Origin: Methylorubrum salsuginis | GTDB taxonomy: Bacteria > Pseudomonadota > Alphaproteobacteria > Rhizobiales > Beijerinckiaceae | DNA length: 64,000 nucleotides | Assembly: GCF_900114375.1 (NCBI RefSeq) | Contig: NZ_FOSV01000008.1 | Location: 123,152 to 187,151, forward strand | Reading direction: 5' to 3' | In this document: piece after piece, positions 10,201 through 19,036 of the stretch | Numbering within the stretch: the first letter of the stretch is position 1 | Layout: each line of letters begins with the position of its first letter | Translations under genes and position numbers: made by a program | Notes under the pieces: generated by a model | Database searches by the model: none | What the model was told of the DNA's origin: nothing | The model's input: only the letters and a program-made list of their open reading frames with translations

Positions 10201-10543
10201 ACCAGGGGTGCTGGTCGCTCGTGTGGTTGATGACGAGCTCGGTGATGACGCGCAGGCCGCGCTCATGGGCGGCGGCCACGAACGCGCGAAAATCCTCCAT
10301 CGTCCCGTAGGACGGGTTGATGTCGCGGTAGTCGGCGATGTCGTAGCCGTCGTCGCGGAGCGGCGAAGGGTAGAACGGCATCAGCCAGATCGCCGTGACC
10401 CCGAGATCGCGGACATAGTCGAGCTTCTGGGTCAGGCCCTCGAAGTCGCCGATCCCGTCATTCGTCGAGTCGAAGAACGACTTGACGTGGATCTGGTAGA
10501 TGATGGCGTCACGGTACCACTGCGGATCGCTGCGATCGATCAT
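7277..10543 (-). CDS. treS: Trehalose synthase-maltokinase fusion (TreS-Mak)
   Basis: A 1088-residue bifunctional enzyme. Residues 1 to about 550 are trehalose synthase (GH13), which interconverts trehalose and maltose; the triad is D205 (LRLDAIPYL), E247 (LLAEANQWPEE) and D313 (FLRNHDEL). From about 570 (INSRRWFGAKG) to the end is maltokinase (Pep2), which phosphorylates maltose to maltose-1-phosphate; its kinase-like motifs are HGDYHLGQVL from residue 934 and VDFEGEP near 952. Such fusions are known in several proteobacteria and feed GlgE, whose gene lies 134 bases upstream on the same strand. The ATG at 10543 matches the conserved N-terminus (DPQWYRDAIIYQIHVKSFFD). Both halves look intact. 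Confidence 0.95.
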   Translation of the reverse strand: MIDRSDPQWYRDAIIYQIHVKSFFDSTNDGIGDFEGLTQKLDYVRDLGVTAIWLMPFYPSPLRDDGYDIADYRDINPSYGTMEDFRAFVAAAHERGLRVITELVINHTSDQHPWFQRAREAPPGSPERNFYVWSDTDEPYSDTRIIFLDTEASNWTWDPVAKQYFWHRFYSHQPDLNFDNPAVLEAVIEVMRYWLDMGVDGLRLDAIPYLIERDGTNCENLAETHDVIKKIRAALDESYPDRMLLAEANQWPEETAQYFGDGDECHMAFHFPLMPRMYMAIAREDRHPITDIMRQTPEIPEGCQWAIFLRNHDELTLEMVTAEERDYLWSFYAAERRARINLGIRRRLAPLLENDRRKIELMKSLVLSMPGTPVLYYGDEIGMGDNIYLGDRDGVRTPMQWSPDRNGGFSRANPQRLFLPAIQDPIYGYDAINVEAQTQAQTSLLNWTRRMIAIRNNSVALGRGAIQFLYPTNRKVLAWLREHEGERILCVANLSRAPQAVQLDLSDLRGAIPVELTGGSQFPAIGELPYLLTLPAYGFYWFSLSAANTGEIGPQPATPELFTLVLTGGVETLIKGRERTAFERTVAPAFINSRRWFGAKGSRIKAVQVDDSAIVKDASGEGKFLLPRVAVTLANGERQDYFVPLAVDEGREDEALLDHAVARVRRGPRTGLLYEAAAAAPFAIALIEAMRDGTTIPSERGEIVFSTTSAYDPEVPFEAADVRRLSAEQSNTSIAIGARMMLKLLRRLQPGTHPEIEIGRFLTEEAHFANTPALLGVVEHVAEDGTRTALALLQKFVLNQGDAWTLMLEGLRRDFDTVVLAPESEAPTPEEAFASHLRWAILLGQRTAELHKAFATPTEDAAFAVEPFTEDDLKALADDARHQATRAFRGLDAITAWSPGSAAEALASRRGEVEALIASLASGPLRGATKTRIHGDYHLGQVLASEGDLIIVDFEGEPSRPVEQRRAKSTPLRDVAGMLRSFAYGAETVVREIAARFGDSEERARNASIAWRGMIDAAFLDGYAQAVADSPAAVQDAETHDRLLRLSLLAKALYEVDYEVNNRPDWIEIPARGVLNMLDEAKRDRASA

Positions 10544-10677
10544 CGCGTCGCTGCCTCACGTCACTTCGAGTGCGGGGCCGGCCCCCAGGGTGCCGGACTG
10601 CGAGCCTGCTGGGCCCGCTTCTTGGCGAGAACGCGACGAAACCGCCGCGTCCTGCTCGATCTAACGGCGGGACCGGT

Positions 10678-13600
10678 TCAGGCAACCCGGCGCGGACGCA
10701 GGCGCCAGACGATGGCCGAGCGCTCGGCGGGGTCCAGCGCGATGCGGTGGCTCTTGCCGTAGAGCTCGAACTTGTAGCCGAGCAGCAGGTCCTCGACCTC
10801 GACTGCCCCGTCGTCGGGCAGGCCGAGCAGCCAGAGCGGCACCTCGTAGGTGCATTCCTGGCGGTTCCTCGGGTCGAGGTTGACCATCACGAACACGCAA
10901 TTGTCCCGCTCGGGCGTGACCTTGGCGTAGGCGATGATGTTCTCGTTGTGGGCCCCGGTGAAATGGACATTTCGGAAATCCCACAGGGCCGGGTTGTCCC
11001 GCCGGGCTTGGTTCAGCTTGATGATGTGCTCCCGGATGTTGCCGGGGCGGTGGTAGTCCCACGCCTTCAGCTCGTACTTTTCCGAATCGAGATACTCTTC
11101 CTTGCCCGGATAGGGCGCGGCCTCGCACAGCTCGAAGCCGTTGTAGATGCCGTAGACCGAGGACAAGGTCGCCGCGAGCGTCGCCCGCACGATGAAGCCC
11201 GGTCGGCCGCTGGTTTGCAGGTAGTACGGGTTGATGTCCGGGGTGTTGGCGAAGAAGTTGGGGCGGTAGTACTCGCCCATCTCGCCGGCGAGTTCGAGGG
11301 CGTATTCGGTGAGTTCCGCCTTGGTGTTGCGCCACGTGAAGTAGGTGTAGCTCTGCTGGTAGCCGGCTTTGGCCAGCTTCTTCATCATCTTCGGCCGGGT
11401 GAAGGCTTCCGCCAGAAAGATCGCGTCCGGGTAGGCGGCATTCACCTCGCGCAGCATCCATTCCCAGAACGGGATCGGCTTGGTGTGCGGGTTGTCGACG
11501 CGGAAGATGCGGGCACCGTGGGCGCACCAGCCGAGCACGATGTCGCGCAGCTCGATCCAGAGCGAGGGCAGCGCACCGCCGTAGAAGGTGACGTTGGAAA
11601 TGTCCTCGTACTTCTTCGGCGGGTTCTCGGCGAATTTCAGCGTGCCGTCGGGCCGCCACTCGAACCATTCGGGGTGGTTCTTGATCCAGGGATGGTCGGG
11701 CGAGCACTGGATCGCGAAGTCGATCGCGACCTCCATGCCGTGGGCGTGGCTCGCCGCCACGAGCTGGCGGAAATCCTCCAGCGTGCCGAGTTCGGGGTGG
11801 ACCGCCTCGTGGCCGCCCTCCTCCGAGCCGACCGCGTAGACCGAGCCGACATCGCCTTCCAGCGCCTTGAGGGTGTTGTTCTTGCCCTTGCGGTTGGTCT
11901 TCCCGATCGGGTGGATCGGCGTGAAGTAGAGCACGTCGAAGCCGAGTTCGCGGATCTCGGGCAGGCGCCGGATCACGTCCTTGAAGGTGCCGTGGCGGTT
12001 CGGATCCCCCGATTGCGAGCGCGGGAAGATCTCGTACCAAGCCGAGAAGCGGGCAGCCAACCGGTCGGCGATGACCGGCACGTTGACCGGATAGCGCGAC
12101 GCGTTCACCCGCTCGGCGTTGCGGCGGATCAGGGCGGCGGCGTCCGGAGCCAGGATTTTTTGCAGGATCGCGGGGGAGCCTTCGGGCTCGGCGGCGAGTG
12201 AGGCGATCAGCGCCTTGAGCCGCTCCTTGTCGCGGCCCTCCGCGAGGTCGGCGGCGATCTGGACGAACTCGACGCCCTCGATCGTTTCCAGCCGCACGTC
12301 CACGCCCGCGTCGCGCTTCTTCAGGGTGTCGCGCATCCAGGACGAGAAGCCGTCGCGCCACGCCTCAATGGTGAACTCGTAGCGGGCGTTCTTCTCCAGC
12401 GGGAAATGGCCGGCCCAGCGGTCGTTGTCGATGAACACCATCGGGTCGCGCCGCCAGACCTCCTCGCCGACGATGCGCGAGAGGATGGCGGCGTCGATGA
12501 TCTCGTGGCCGTCGGAGAAGATGTCGGCCTCGACCCGCACCTGCTCGCCGACGATGCGCTTGACCGCCGAGCGCCCGCCGTCGATCTCGGGGCTCACCGC
12601 CTCGATGACGACGCGGCCCTTGCCGTCGGGCACGGTCGAGGGCGGGGGAGCGGCGACCTTGGCGCGCTCGGCGACCAGGATGCGCAGTTCGCCCGGCGCC
12701 AGATCGATGCTGGCGCCCGGATGGAAGGCGATCGGCTCGGCGTCGGGCGTGCGGTCGACGAAGGTGCCGAGCAGGCCGCCGGTGCGGGCGATCAGCGCGC
12801 CGGCCTCGACCGGCGCGGGCGTCTCGCCGGGGTTGTAGAGCACCAGCGTCGCCGAGTTCGCGGACGCCGCGTGGCCGGTGTCGGTGCGGAACAGGGCGAC
12901 GAAGGGCGCGTCGGGGGCCGAGAGGCGCATCTGCGCGCCCTCGACATTGGCCGCCGGCACCTCGGCCTTCAGGGCGTTGATGGCCGCCACGTACTCTGAA
13001 ATGTCGATGCCGGTCTCGTGCTCGCGGGCGCCGGGGTTGGTGTCCACGACATGCAACGCGCGGCGATAGCCCCACTCGTAGCCGATCGGCATCAGCACGC
13101 CCGCGGAGAAGAAGGCGGCGAGCGCGTAGCGCGCCTTGAGCCGTGCCGCGACGGCGTCCGGCCCGCCGGAAATGTCGGCGGCCAGACGCGCCATGTCGTG
13201 GTTCTCGGGGAAGGCGATGGAGGGGGCCACCACCCGCAGGCGCTCGTACTGCTCCAGGGCCCAGGGCGCCTTGAGGTTCCACCACGCGAAGGAGTTGAAC
13301 AGGTAGTCGAAGCCCGCACCCGCCGTTGCCTGCGCCTCCTCGAAGGTGCAGCCCAGCGTCTCGGCGGCGAACAGGGTCTCGGGCTCGCGGCCCTTGGCGG
13401 ATTGGATCAGAGCGCGCCAGACCTCCGGCGGCACCTTGTAGGCGGCGTCGCAGCGGAAGCCGCGCACGCCGAGCTTTTGGAGTTTGGCGATGTAGCCGTC
13501 GAAGAGGTGCGTCAGCTCGTTGCGCGCATGCTCGGAATGGTAGTCGAGCTCGATCAGGTCGCCCCAGACCGTGCGCTTGCCAGGATCGTCGGGATCGATC

Positions 13601-14055
13601 GCCGCCGGGCTCACCGGCTTGCCCTCGGCATCGCGCACGAACAGGTCCGGGCGCTCGTTGAACAGGCGGGCGTTGTCGGCGGTGTGGTTGATGACGAGGT
13701 CGCTCATCACCGCGATGCCCTGCGCCGCTGCTTCCTTGCAGAAGCGGGCGATCTGCTCGTCGTCCGAGCCGCCGTCAGGGTCGCGAAAACGCTCGTCGAG
13801 CCGGTCGAGGTCGGCCACGGCGTAGAGGCTTCGCGAGCCGCCGGTCTGGTGGAACGGGTTGAGGTAGATCCAGTCGAAGCCGAGACCCGCGATCCGCGGC
13901 AGTTCCGCGCTCCAGGCCGAGACCGTGCCGACGAGGAGCGGGAACAGGTTGTAGATGCGCGGCCCCTCGGCGCGGGGGGCGAAGGCGGCGGGCAGCGCCA
14001 CGGTTCCCGCGTCGGTCCGCGTCGCGGGCGTCACGGCGGTGTTCGGTGCGTTCAT
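10678..14055 (-). CDS. glgE: GlgE maltosyltransferase with extra N-terminal GH13 domain
   Basis: GlgE transfers maltosyl units from maltose-1-phosphate to alpha-1,4-glucan. Residues about 482-1125 form a full-length GlgE: an N-terminal beta domain, then a barrel with nucleophile D854 (FRVDNPHTKPIPFWEW), acid/base E883 (FLAEAFTRPKM) and NTPDI near 940. In front lies a second GH13 domain of about 465 residues with its own apparent triad, D203 (FRCDAAYKVP), E232 (LFAAETLG) and D287 (FPENHD), joined by a Pro-rich linker near 467-477. Ordinary GlgE is about 650-700 residues, so this is a two-catalytic-domain fusion. The ATG at 14055 has GGAGG nine bases upstream. The gene starts 61 bases after the malQ-treY stop. 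The activity of the N-terminal domain is unknown; a maltooligosaccharide-acting enzyme is an inference. Confidence 0.9.
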   Translation of the reverse strand: MNAPNTAVTPATRTDAGTVALPAAFAPRAEGPRIYNLFPLLVGTVSAWSAELPRIAGLGFDWIYLNPFHQTGGSRSLYAVADLDRLDERFRDPDGGSDDEQIARFCKEAAAQGIAVMSDLVINHTADNARLFNERPDLFVRDAEGKPVSPAAIDPDDPGKRTVWGDLIELDYHSEHARNELTHLFDGYIAKLQKLGVRGFRCDAAYKVPPEVWRALIQSAKGREPETLFAAETLGCTFEEAQATAGAGFDYLFNSFAWWNLKAPWALEQYERLRVVAPSIAFPENHDMARLAADISGGPDAVAARLKARYALAAFFSAGVLMPIGYEWGYRRALHVVDTNPGAREHETGIDISEYVAAINALKAEVPAANVEGAQMRLSAPDAPFVALFRTDTGHAASANSATLVLYNPGETPAPVEAGALIARTGGLLGTFVDRTPDAEPIAFHPGASIDLAPGELRILVAERAKVAAPPPSTVPDGKGRVVIEAVSPEIDGGRSAVKRIVGEQVRVEADIFSDGHEIIDAAILSRIVGEEVWRRDPMVFIDNDRWAGHFPLEKNARYEFTIEAWRDGFSSWMRDTLKKRDAGVDVRLETIEGVEFVQIAADLAEGRDKERLKALIASLAAEPEGSPAILQKILAPDAAALIRRNAERVNASRYPVNVPVIADRLAARFSAWYEIFPRSQSGDPNRHGTFKDVIRRLPEIRELGFDVLYFTPIHPIGKTNRKGKNNTLKALEGDVGSVYAVGSEEGGHEAVHPELGTLEDFRQLVAASHAHGMEVAIDFAIQCSPDHPWIKNHPEWFEWRPDGTLKFAENPPKKYEDISNVTFYGGALPSLWIELRDIVLGWCAHGARIFRVDNPHTKPIPFWEWMLREVNAAYPDAIFLAEAFTRPKMMKKLAKAGYQQSYTYFTWRNTKAELTEYALELAGEMGEYYRPNFFANTPDINPYYLQTSGRPGFIVRATLAATLSSVYGIYNGFELCEAAPYPGKEEYLDSEKYELKAWDYHRPGNIREHIIKLNQARRDNPALWDFRNVHFTGAHNENIIAYAKVTPERDNCVFVMVNLDPRNRQECTYEVPLWLLGLPDDGAVEVEDLLLGYKFELYGKSHRIALDPAERSAIVWRLRPRRVA

Positions 14056-14116
14056 TCTCGCCTCCGTCTTCTGGCTCGGGCGTCTGTCTGCGGTTCGGTC
14101 GAGGGAGGACGGGCCG

Positions 14117-17100
14117 TCAGGCGGCCCGTCGCAGCACCAGATAGGGCAGGCTGGCGAAGTGCCGACCGAGATCGAGCCGGCCCTCGCCTGCCTCGACCGT
14201 CTCGCCGCCGATCACGTCAGTCCAGCGGCTGCCCTGGGGCACCGCCAGCGTCGTCCCGGCGAAGGCCTTGCCGTCCCACGCTTCCGGCGTCAGCCGGGCG
14301 ACGAGGCGCGGCACGGCGACGATCAGGTCGTCCTCGCCGGTGGTCGCGGCCGAGCGGGTGAAGGCGATGACGTGCTGGGCGCGTTCGCCCTCCGCCGTCA
14401 GCGGCCGGTAATCGGCATCCGCGTAGAAGGCGGGGCGCGCCGCGCGGTCGGCGAGCAGACGCGCGAGCGTCGCCTGCTTGACCCGACCGTCGGCCCAGGA
14501 GGCCATCAGGTCGGCGGGCGCCCTGCCCTCTTCGAGGGCTTGGGTGCGGGCCTCGTAATCGACCGGTCGGCGGTTGTCCGGATCGACGAAGGAGAAGTCC
14601 CAGAACTCGGTGCCCTGATAGGTGTCCGGGATGCCCGGCAGGGTGCATTTCAGGACCGTGCGGCCGAGACCCGTGAGCATGCCGAGATAGGCGAGCCGCT
14701 TCGCGAAGGGGCGCAGCCGCGCGAGGCAGTCCGAGCCCGGCCTGACCAGTTCGGCGAACAGCGCGTGGACCGCGCCCTCATAGGCCTCGTCGACATTGAC
14801 CCAGCTCGACCGGCGCTTGCTCTCGCGCAAAGCCTTCTCGGCATAGGCATCGAGCCGCTTGCGGAATTCTTCGATTCCCGCCTCGTCGTCGCCTTCCAGC
14901 AGTTCCAGCGGCCATGCGCCGAGGATGGCCTGCAGAAACATCCACTGATCGTTGGCGTCGGGTGCCGGCTCGCCCTCGACGGCGCTGATATGCGGGGTGG
15001 AGGCGCGCCGCCACGTGTCCCAGGCCCGCGCCCAATCCTCTGGCAACTCGGACAGCGCGAGCTGGCGCGAGCGGGCGTCCTCGCCGCGCTTGGTGTCGTG
15101 GGTGGCCGTGGTGATCATCGCGTTCGGCCAGTCGCGGGCGCGTGCCGCCTGAAGCGCGTGGAAATGCTCGGCGTCGATACCGTACTCGCCGGGATCGCCC
15201 CCGACCTCGTTGAGCGCCAGAAGCTCGACGAAGCGGTAGAACAAAGTGTCTTCCAGGCTCTTGGCCATCACCGGCCCGGTGAGCTGCTGGAAGCGGCGGC
15301 GGTAGCGCAGGACCACGCTCGGATCCGGCTGGCCGGCCCCGCCGACCTCGATCCGCCCGAGAAGCGCGTCCGCCGCAAAGTCGTGGACCGAGCGGTCCGG
15401 CAGGGCGCTCCAGCGCTTGGCCTTGCGCACGGCACCTTCGATCAGTTCGACATCCTCGTCCTCGATCTCGCTCTCGTCGAGATCGCCCGGCAGATACGAG
15501 CGGTAGACGGGGAAGCGCGCCACGATCTCGATCAGGGCGCGACGGATGGCGTTGGTCGAGAAGTCGCGGGTGCGCCGGTCGGCGTCGGCGATCTGCTTGA
15601 GGTCGCCGGTCATCACCTCCAACTCGGAGGCGAAGCTGATCTCGAGGATCTCGGCCTTGGCGGCGCGGAACTGGAAGCCGTAGGGCTCGTCCACCTCCGT
15701 CGCCCACTGGTAGAATTTTTCGATGCGGGGCTTGAGGCCCTGATCGACCAGGATGCCGTCGAGTTGGTTGAGCACGTCGTAGCCGGTGGTGCCGGCGACG
15801 GGCCAGTCCCGCAGCTTCTCGCCGGGTTCGAGGATTTTCTCGACCACGATGTAGAAGCCGGGGCCGACCGCGGCCTGGAGCGCGCGGGCGTAGCCCAGCG
15901 GATCGGCCAGACCGTCGATGTGGTCGATGCGCAACCCGTCGATGCGGCCCTCGCGGATCAGGCGGAACAGCAGGTCGTGCGACTTCTGGAACACGTCCGA
16001 CAGTTCGACGCGCAGGCCCGCGAGGGAGTTCACGTCGAAGAAGCGGCGGTAGTTGATGTCGCTCGACGCGATCCGCCAATGGGCGAGGCGATAGCTCTGC
16101 TGCTCCAAGAGGCGGTGCAGCGGCCCGAAGGAATCGGGGTAGTCGCGGTTGCCGTTGAGGAGATGCAGCGCCCGGTCGATGGCGGCGGCGATCTGCGGCG
16201 AGGCGCGCACGGCCGCCGCGAGATCGCGCTTCAGGGCTTCGGCCGCCTCCGGCATGGTGCGGCGGCGCTCGGGGTGCGTCTCCTCACCCATGGCACGCAG
16301 CTGCTCGGAGATCTTGAGCACCTCCGCCGACATGTCGTCGCCGATCTCGCCGAGAGCGGCGAGCGCCCGGTTGAGGATCGTCGGGTAGTGCAGCGGGCAG
16401 ATCGGGAACTGGTGCTCGTAGTGCCAGACGCTGAAGGCGCCCGCCGGCTCGTCGAACTTGAGCTCCAGCGTGCCCTTCTCCAGCGCCTCACCGTAGCGCT
16501 CGCCGAGGAAGGGGATGACGAGCTTGCCGTTGGCCCCGAGTCGCTCCCAGTCGATGTCGTAGGCGTTGGCCTGAGGCGACAGTCCGCCCCACTCCAGCAC
16601 CGAGAGCCACCACGGATTGTCGGCTCCGCCGACGCCCATGTGGTTCGGGACGATATCGAGCAGGAGCTTGAGCCCGTGCGCGTGCATCGCGTCGGTGAAA
16701 CTCCGAAAACCTTCCTCGCCGCCGATCTCCGGGTTGATCTGCGAGTGATCGACGATGTCGTAGCCGTGGGTCGAGCCCGGCCGCGCCCGCTGCAGGGGCG
16801 AGGCGTAGACGTGGCTGACGCCGAGCTTGGCCAGATACGGGACGATCTTTTCGGCGTCCGCGAAGGTGAAGCCCTCGTGGAATTGCAGGCGGTAGGTCGC
16901 CCGCGGCGGGGCCGAACTGAGCCGGGCGGCGCCCGAGCGGGGCCCGCGCGCCTCCGCCGAGAGCGCGGCGGCGAGCTTGGCCAGCGGCCCGCCGGGGGCG
17001 GCGATGTCCGACAGGTCGCGGTCGAGCTTGCGCCGCCAGTTCGGATAACCCTCGGTCGAGCCCGGCACGTTGGCCTGGGAGAGTTCGCCGACGACGTCCT

Positions 17101-19036
17101 CGTACTGGACGGCGGTCAGGATCGAGGGTGCGCGGGCGAGGTAGCGTGCGGCGGCCTCGAAGGGCGCGTGTTCCGGCGGCTCGGCGCTGGGGAGAAGCTG
17201 CTGCGAGGCCAAGGCCTCCGACAGGCGCCAGCGCTCGGAGACGCGTTCGTGGCGCTCGGCCTCGGCCCGCTCGGAATCGTAGAGGCCGAGCGACTGGCGC
17301 GTATCGGTGTCGACGCCGCGCCACCAGCCGACGAAGGTCGGCAGGTCGTGGGTGGTGATCGCGGTGAGCGCGTCCTTCGGATAGGCGTCCGGCGCCTTGA
17401 AGGCCCCGCCTTCCTGCCGCTCGAAGGCGAGGATGCGGTAGCTGAGGATGCCCGACGCCATCAGGGCGTCGGAGAAGCCTTCCGGTGCCGTGCCGAGGTC
17501 TTCGGCGATGACGAGGCACTTGGCGCGGTGGCTCTCCAGCCGCAGCACCGCCAGCATCGGCTCGAACGGCATGGCGACGTAGGCGCCCTCTCGGGCGGAT
17601 TTACCCAGCGGGATCAGGAACAGCCGGGCGAGCTGGAAGGCGTGATCGATTCGGATCGCGCCCGCGTGGCGCATGTTGGCCTTCACCAGCGCCCGGAAGG
17701 CCTTCAGGCCGTCGCGCTCCATCTCCAGCGGATCGAAGGCGGGCAGGCCCCAATCCTGGCCCTTGGGAGCCAGCAGATCGGGCGGCGCGCCGATGGAGAC
17801 GCCGTTGGCGAAGCGCTCGGGGTGCGACCAGATCTCCGAGCCGCCGCGATCCGCGCCCACCGCGAGGTCGCGGTAGAGCCCGAGCCGCATGCCGGTTTCC
17901 AGCGCGATCTCGGACGAAGCCTTGAGCTGGCTGTCGGCAAGGTATTGCAGGAAGACGTGATAACCGACGCGGTCGGCGTTCTCCGCGGCGAAGGCCCGGA
18001 CGGCCTCGGTGCCGGCCCGGCGGTACTCTTCCGGCCAGTCGCCGAGCCAATGGGCGCCCTGATTGCGAAAATGCTCGGACAGGGCGTCGAAGATCGCGTG
18101 CGAGGCGAGGTTCTCGCCGCCCTCCTCGCGGAACGCCGAGAAGGCGGCATCCGCACCGCGGCGGGCCTCCGAAGCTTCCCAATAGGCTTCCAGAACGGGG
18201 CTCAGCACCTCCCAGACGCCGGCGTGATCGACGAGGGCCGTGTCGCGCAGCGCTTCGATGCGGGCGCGGTGGCTCTCCAAGACCTCCGCCGCGCGGCTCC
18301 CGGCAAAACCCGGAAGGGCCCCAGGCTCGATGTAGAGCGTCTCCAAGAAGAGACGCGAGGACGGTGAGTAGGGCGAGATCTTGGTCCGGTCGCTCGGAAA
18401 CAGTGCGTGAGCCGGGCTGAGGCCCAGGAACGAGGCGCCGCGCAGGCCCGCGTCGCGGGCGGCGCGGCCGGCATCCGCATAGGTGCCGATGCCGAGATTG
18501 GTCGGCGAGCGCAGGCCGTAGAGCTGGGTCGCGAGGCCCCAATCGCGGGCGCCGTCCTCGGCATAGGCGCGGGGACGCCAGCAGCGCTGCGGCGCGGCGA
18601 CGACCCAGCTATCGGCCTTGGCCTCACCGAAGCTCACGGTGAGCCGGTGATAGCCCGGCGTCAGCGGCGGCAGGTCGAAGCCGACGCCCTCGGCGGTGGG
18701 CATCAGCGCCGCGCGGCCTTCGCGGGCGCGGTCGTGTTCGTCCACCAGCCGCCACGCCACGGTGCCGGAGGTTTCGTTCGTCCGCAGCTTCACGCGTAGG
18801 GAGCGGCGCGCTTCGGCTGCCAGCAGCGGCGGGGCGAGGCGTGCGCGCACCGCCTCGACGGCTTCCAGGCTCCGGGCGATCTCTTCGGGGTTGCCGGCCG
18901 GGAAGCCGAGGGCTTCGAGCATCCCGCGCCGCGCCTCCAGCGGGGTATCGACCCGCTGCCCGAAGGCGTCGGTAAAGCCGTCGGCGATGCCGACGAGGGA
19001 AGCGAGGGTTTCGAGGGTCACGTCGCGTCCGCTCAC
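14117..19036 (-). CDS. malQ-treY: 4-alpha-glucanotransferase / maltooligosyl trehalose synthase fusion
   Basis: A 1639-residue fusion. Residues 1 to about 700 are MalQ (GH77 amylomaltase), with AIRIDHAFQL (D near 463), LVIAEDLGTAPEG (E near 512) and ITTHDLPTFVGWW. From about 710 (RATYRLQFHEGFTF) to the end is TreY (GH13), which converts the reducing end of maltodextrin to a trehalosyl unit; D near 1037 (GLRIDHIDGLADP) and E near 1065 (IVVEKILEPGEK) are in the expected places. TreZ is encoded immediately upstream and its stop overlaps this GTG start (GTGA), implying translational coupling. MalQ can remake longer chains from the short oligomers left by TreYZ, which makes the fusion sensible. 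Separate genes are the common arrangement elsewhere. Confidence 0.93.
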   Translation of the reverse strand: MSGRDVTLETLASLVGIADGFTDAFGQRVDTPLEARRGMLEALGFPAGNPEEIARSLEAVEAVRARLAPPLLAAEARRSLRVKLRTNETSGTVAWRLVDEHDRAREGRAALMPTAEGVGFDLPPLTPGYHRLTVSFGEAKADSWVVAAPQRCWRPRAYAEDGARDWGLATQLYGLRSPTNLGIGTYADAGRAARDAGLRGASFLGLSPAHALFPSDRTKISPYSPSSRLFLETLYIEPGALPGFAGSRAAEVLESHRARIEALRDTALVDHAGVWEVLSPVLEAYWEASEARRGADAAFSAFREEGGENLASHAIFDALSEHFRNQGAHWLGDWPEEYRRAGTEAVRAFAAENADRVGYHVFLQYLADSQLKASSEIALETGMRLGLYRDLAVGADRGGSEIWSHPERFANGVSIGAPPDLLAPKGQDWGLPAFDPLEMERDGLKAFRALVKANMRHAGAIRIDHAFQLARLFLIPLGKSAREGAYVAMPFEPMLAVLRLESHRAKCLVIAEDLGTAPEGFSDALMASGILSYRILAFERQEGGAFKAPDAYPKDALTAITTHDLPTFVGWWRGVDTDTRQSLGLYDSERAEAERHERVSERWRLSEALASQQLLPSAEPPEHAPFEAAARYLARAPSILTAVQYEDVVGELSQANVPGSTEGYPNWRRKLDRDLSDIAAPGGPLAKLAAALSAEARGPRSGAARLSSAPPRATYRLQFHEGFTFADAEKIVPYLAKLGVSHVYASPLQRARPGSTHGYDIVDHSQINPEIGGEEGFRSFTDAMHAHGLKLLLDIVPNHMGVGGADNPWWLSVLEWGGLSPQANAYDIDWERLGANGKLVIPFLGERYGEALEKGTLELKFDEPAGAFSVWHYEHQFPICPLHYPTILNRALAALGEIGDDMSAEVLKISEQLRAMGEETHPERRRTMPEAAEALKRDLAAAVRASPQIAAAIDRALHLLNGNRDYPDSFGPLHRLLEQQSYRLAHWRIASSDINYRRFFDVNSLAGLRVELSDVFQKSHDLLFRLIREGRIDGLRIDHIDGLADPLGYARALQAAVGPGFYIVVEKILEPGEKLRDWPVAGTTGYDVLNQLDGILVDQGLKPRIEKFYQWATEVDEPYGFQFRAAKAEILEISFASELEVMTGDLKQIADADRRTRDFSTNAIRRALIEIVARFPVYRSYLPGDLDESEIEDEDVELIEGAVRKAKRWSALPDRSVHDFAADALLGRIEVGGAGQPDPSVVLRYRRRFQQLTGPVMAKSLEDTLFYRFVELLALNEVGGDPGEYGIDAEHFHALQAARARDWPNAMITTATHDTKRGEDARSRQLALSELPEDWARAWDTWRRASTPHISAVEGEPAPDANDQWMFLQAILGAWPLELLEGDDEAGIEEFRKRLDAYAEKALRESKRRSSWVNVDEAYEGAVHALFAELVRPGSDCLARLRPFAKRLAYLGMLTGLGRTVLKCTLPGIPDTYQGTEFWDFSFVDPDNRRPVDYEARTQALEEGRAPADLMASWADGRVKQATLARLLADRAARPAFYADADYRPLTAEGERAQHVIAFTRSAATTGEDDLIVAVPRLVARLTPEAWDGKAFAGTTLAVPQGSRWTDVIGGETVEAGEGRLDLGRHFASLPYLVLRRAA

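Noticed and set aside
13955..18367. Plus-strand open frame of 1470 codons opposite malQ-treY.
   Set aside because: Antisense shadow for the same reason; it has no recognisable motif.
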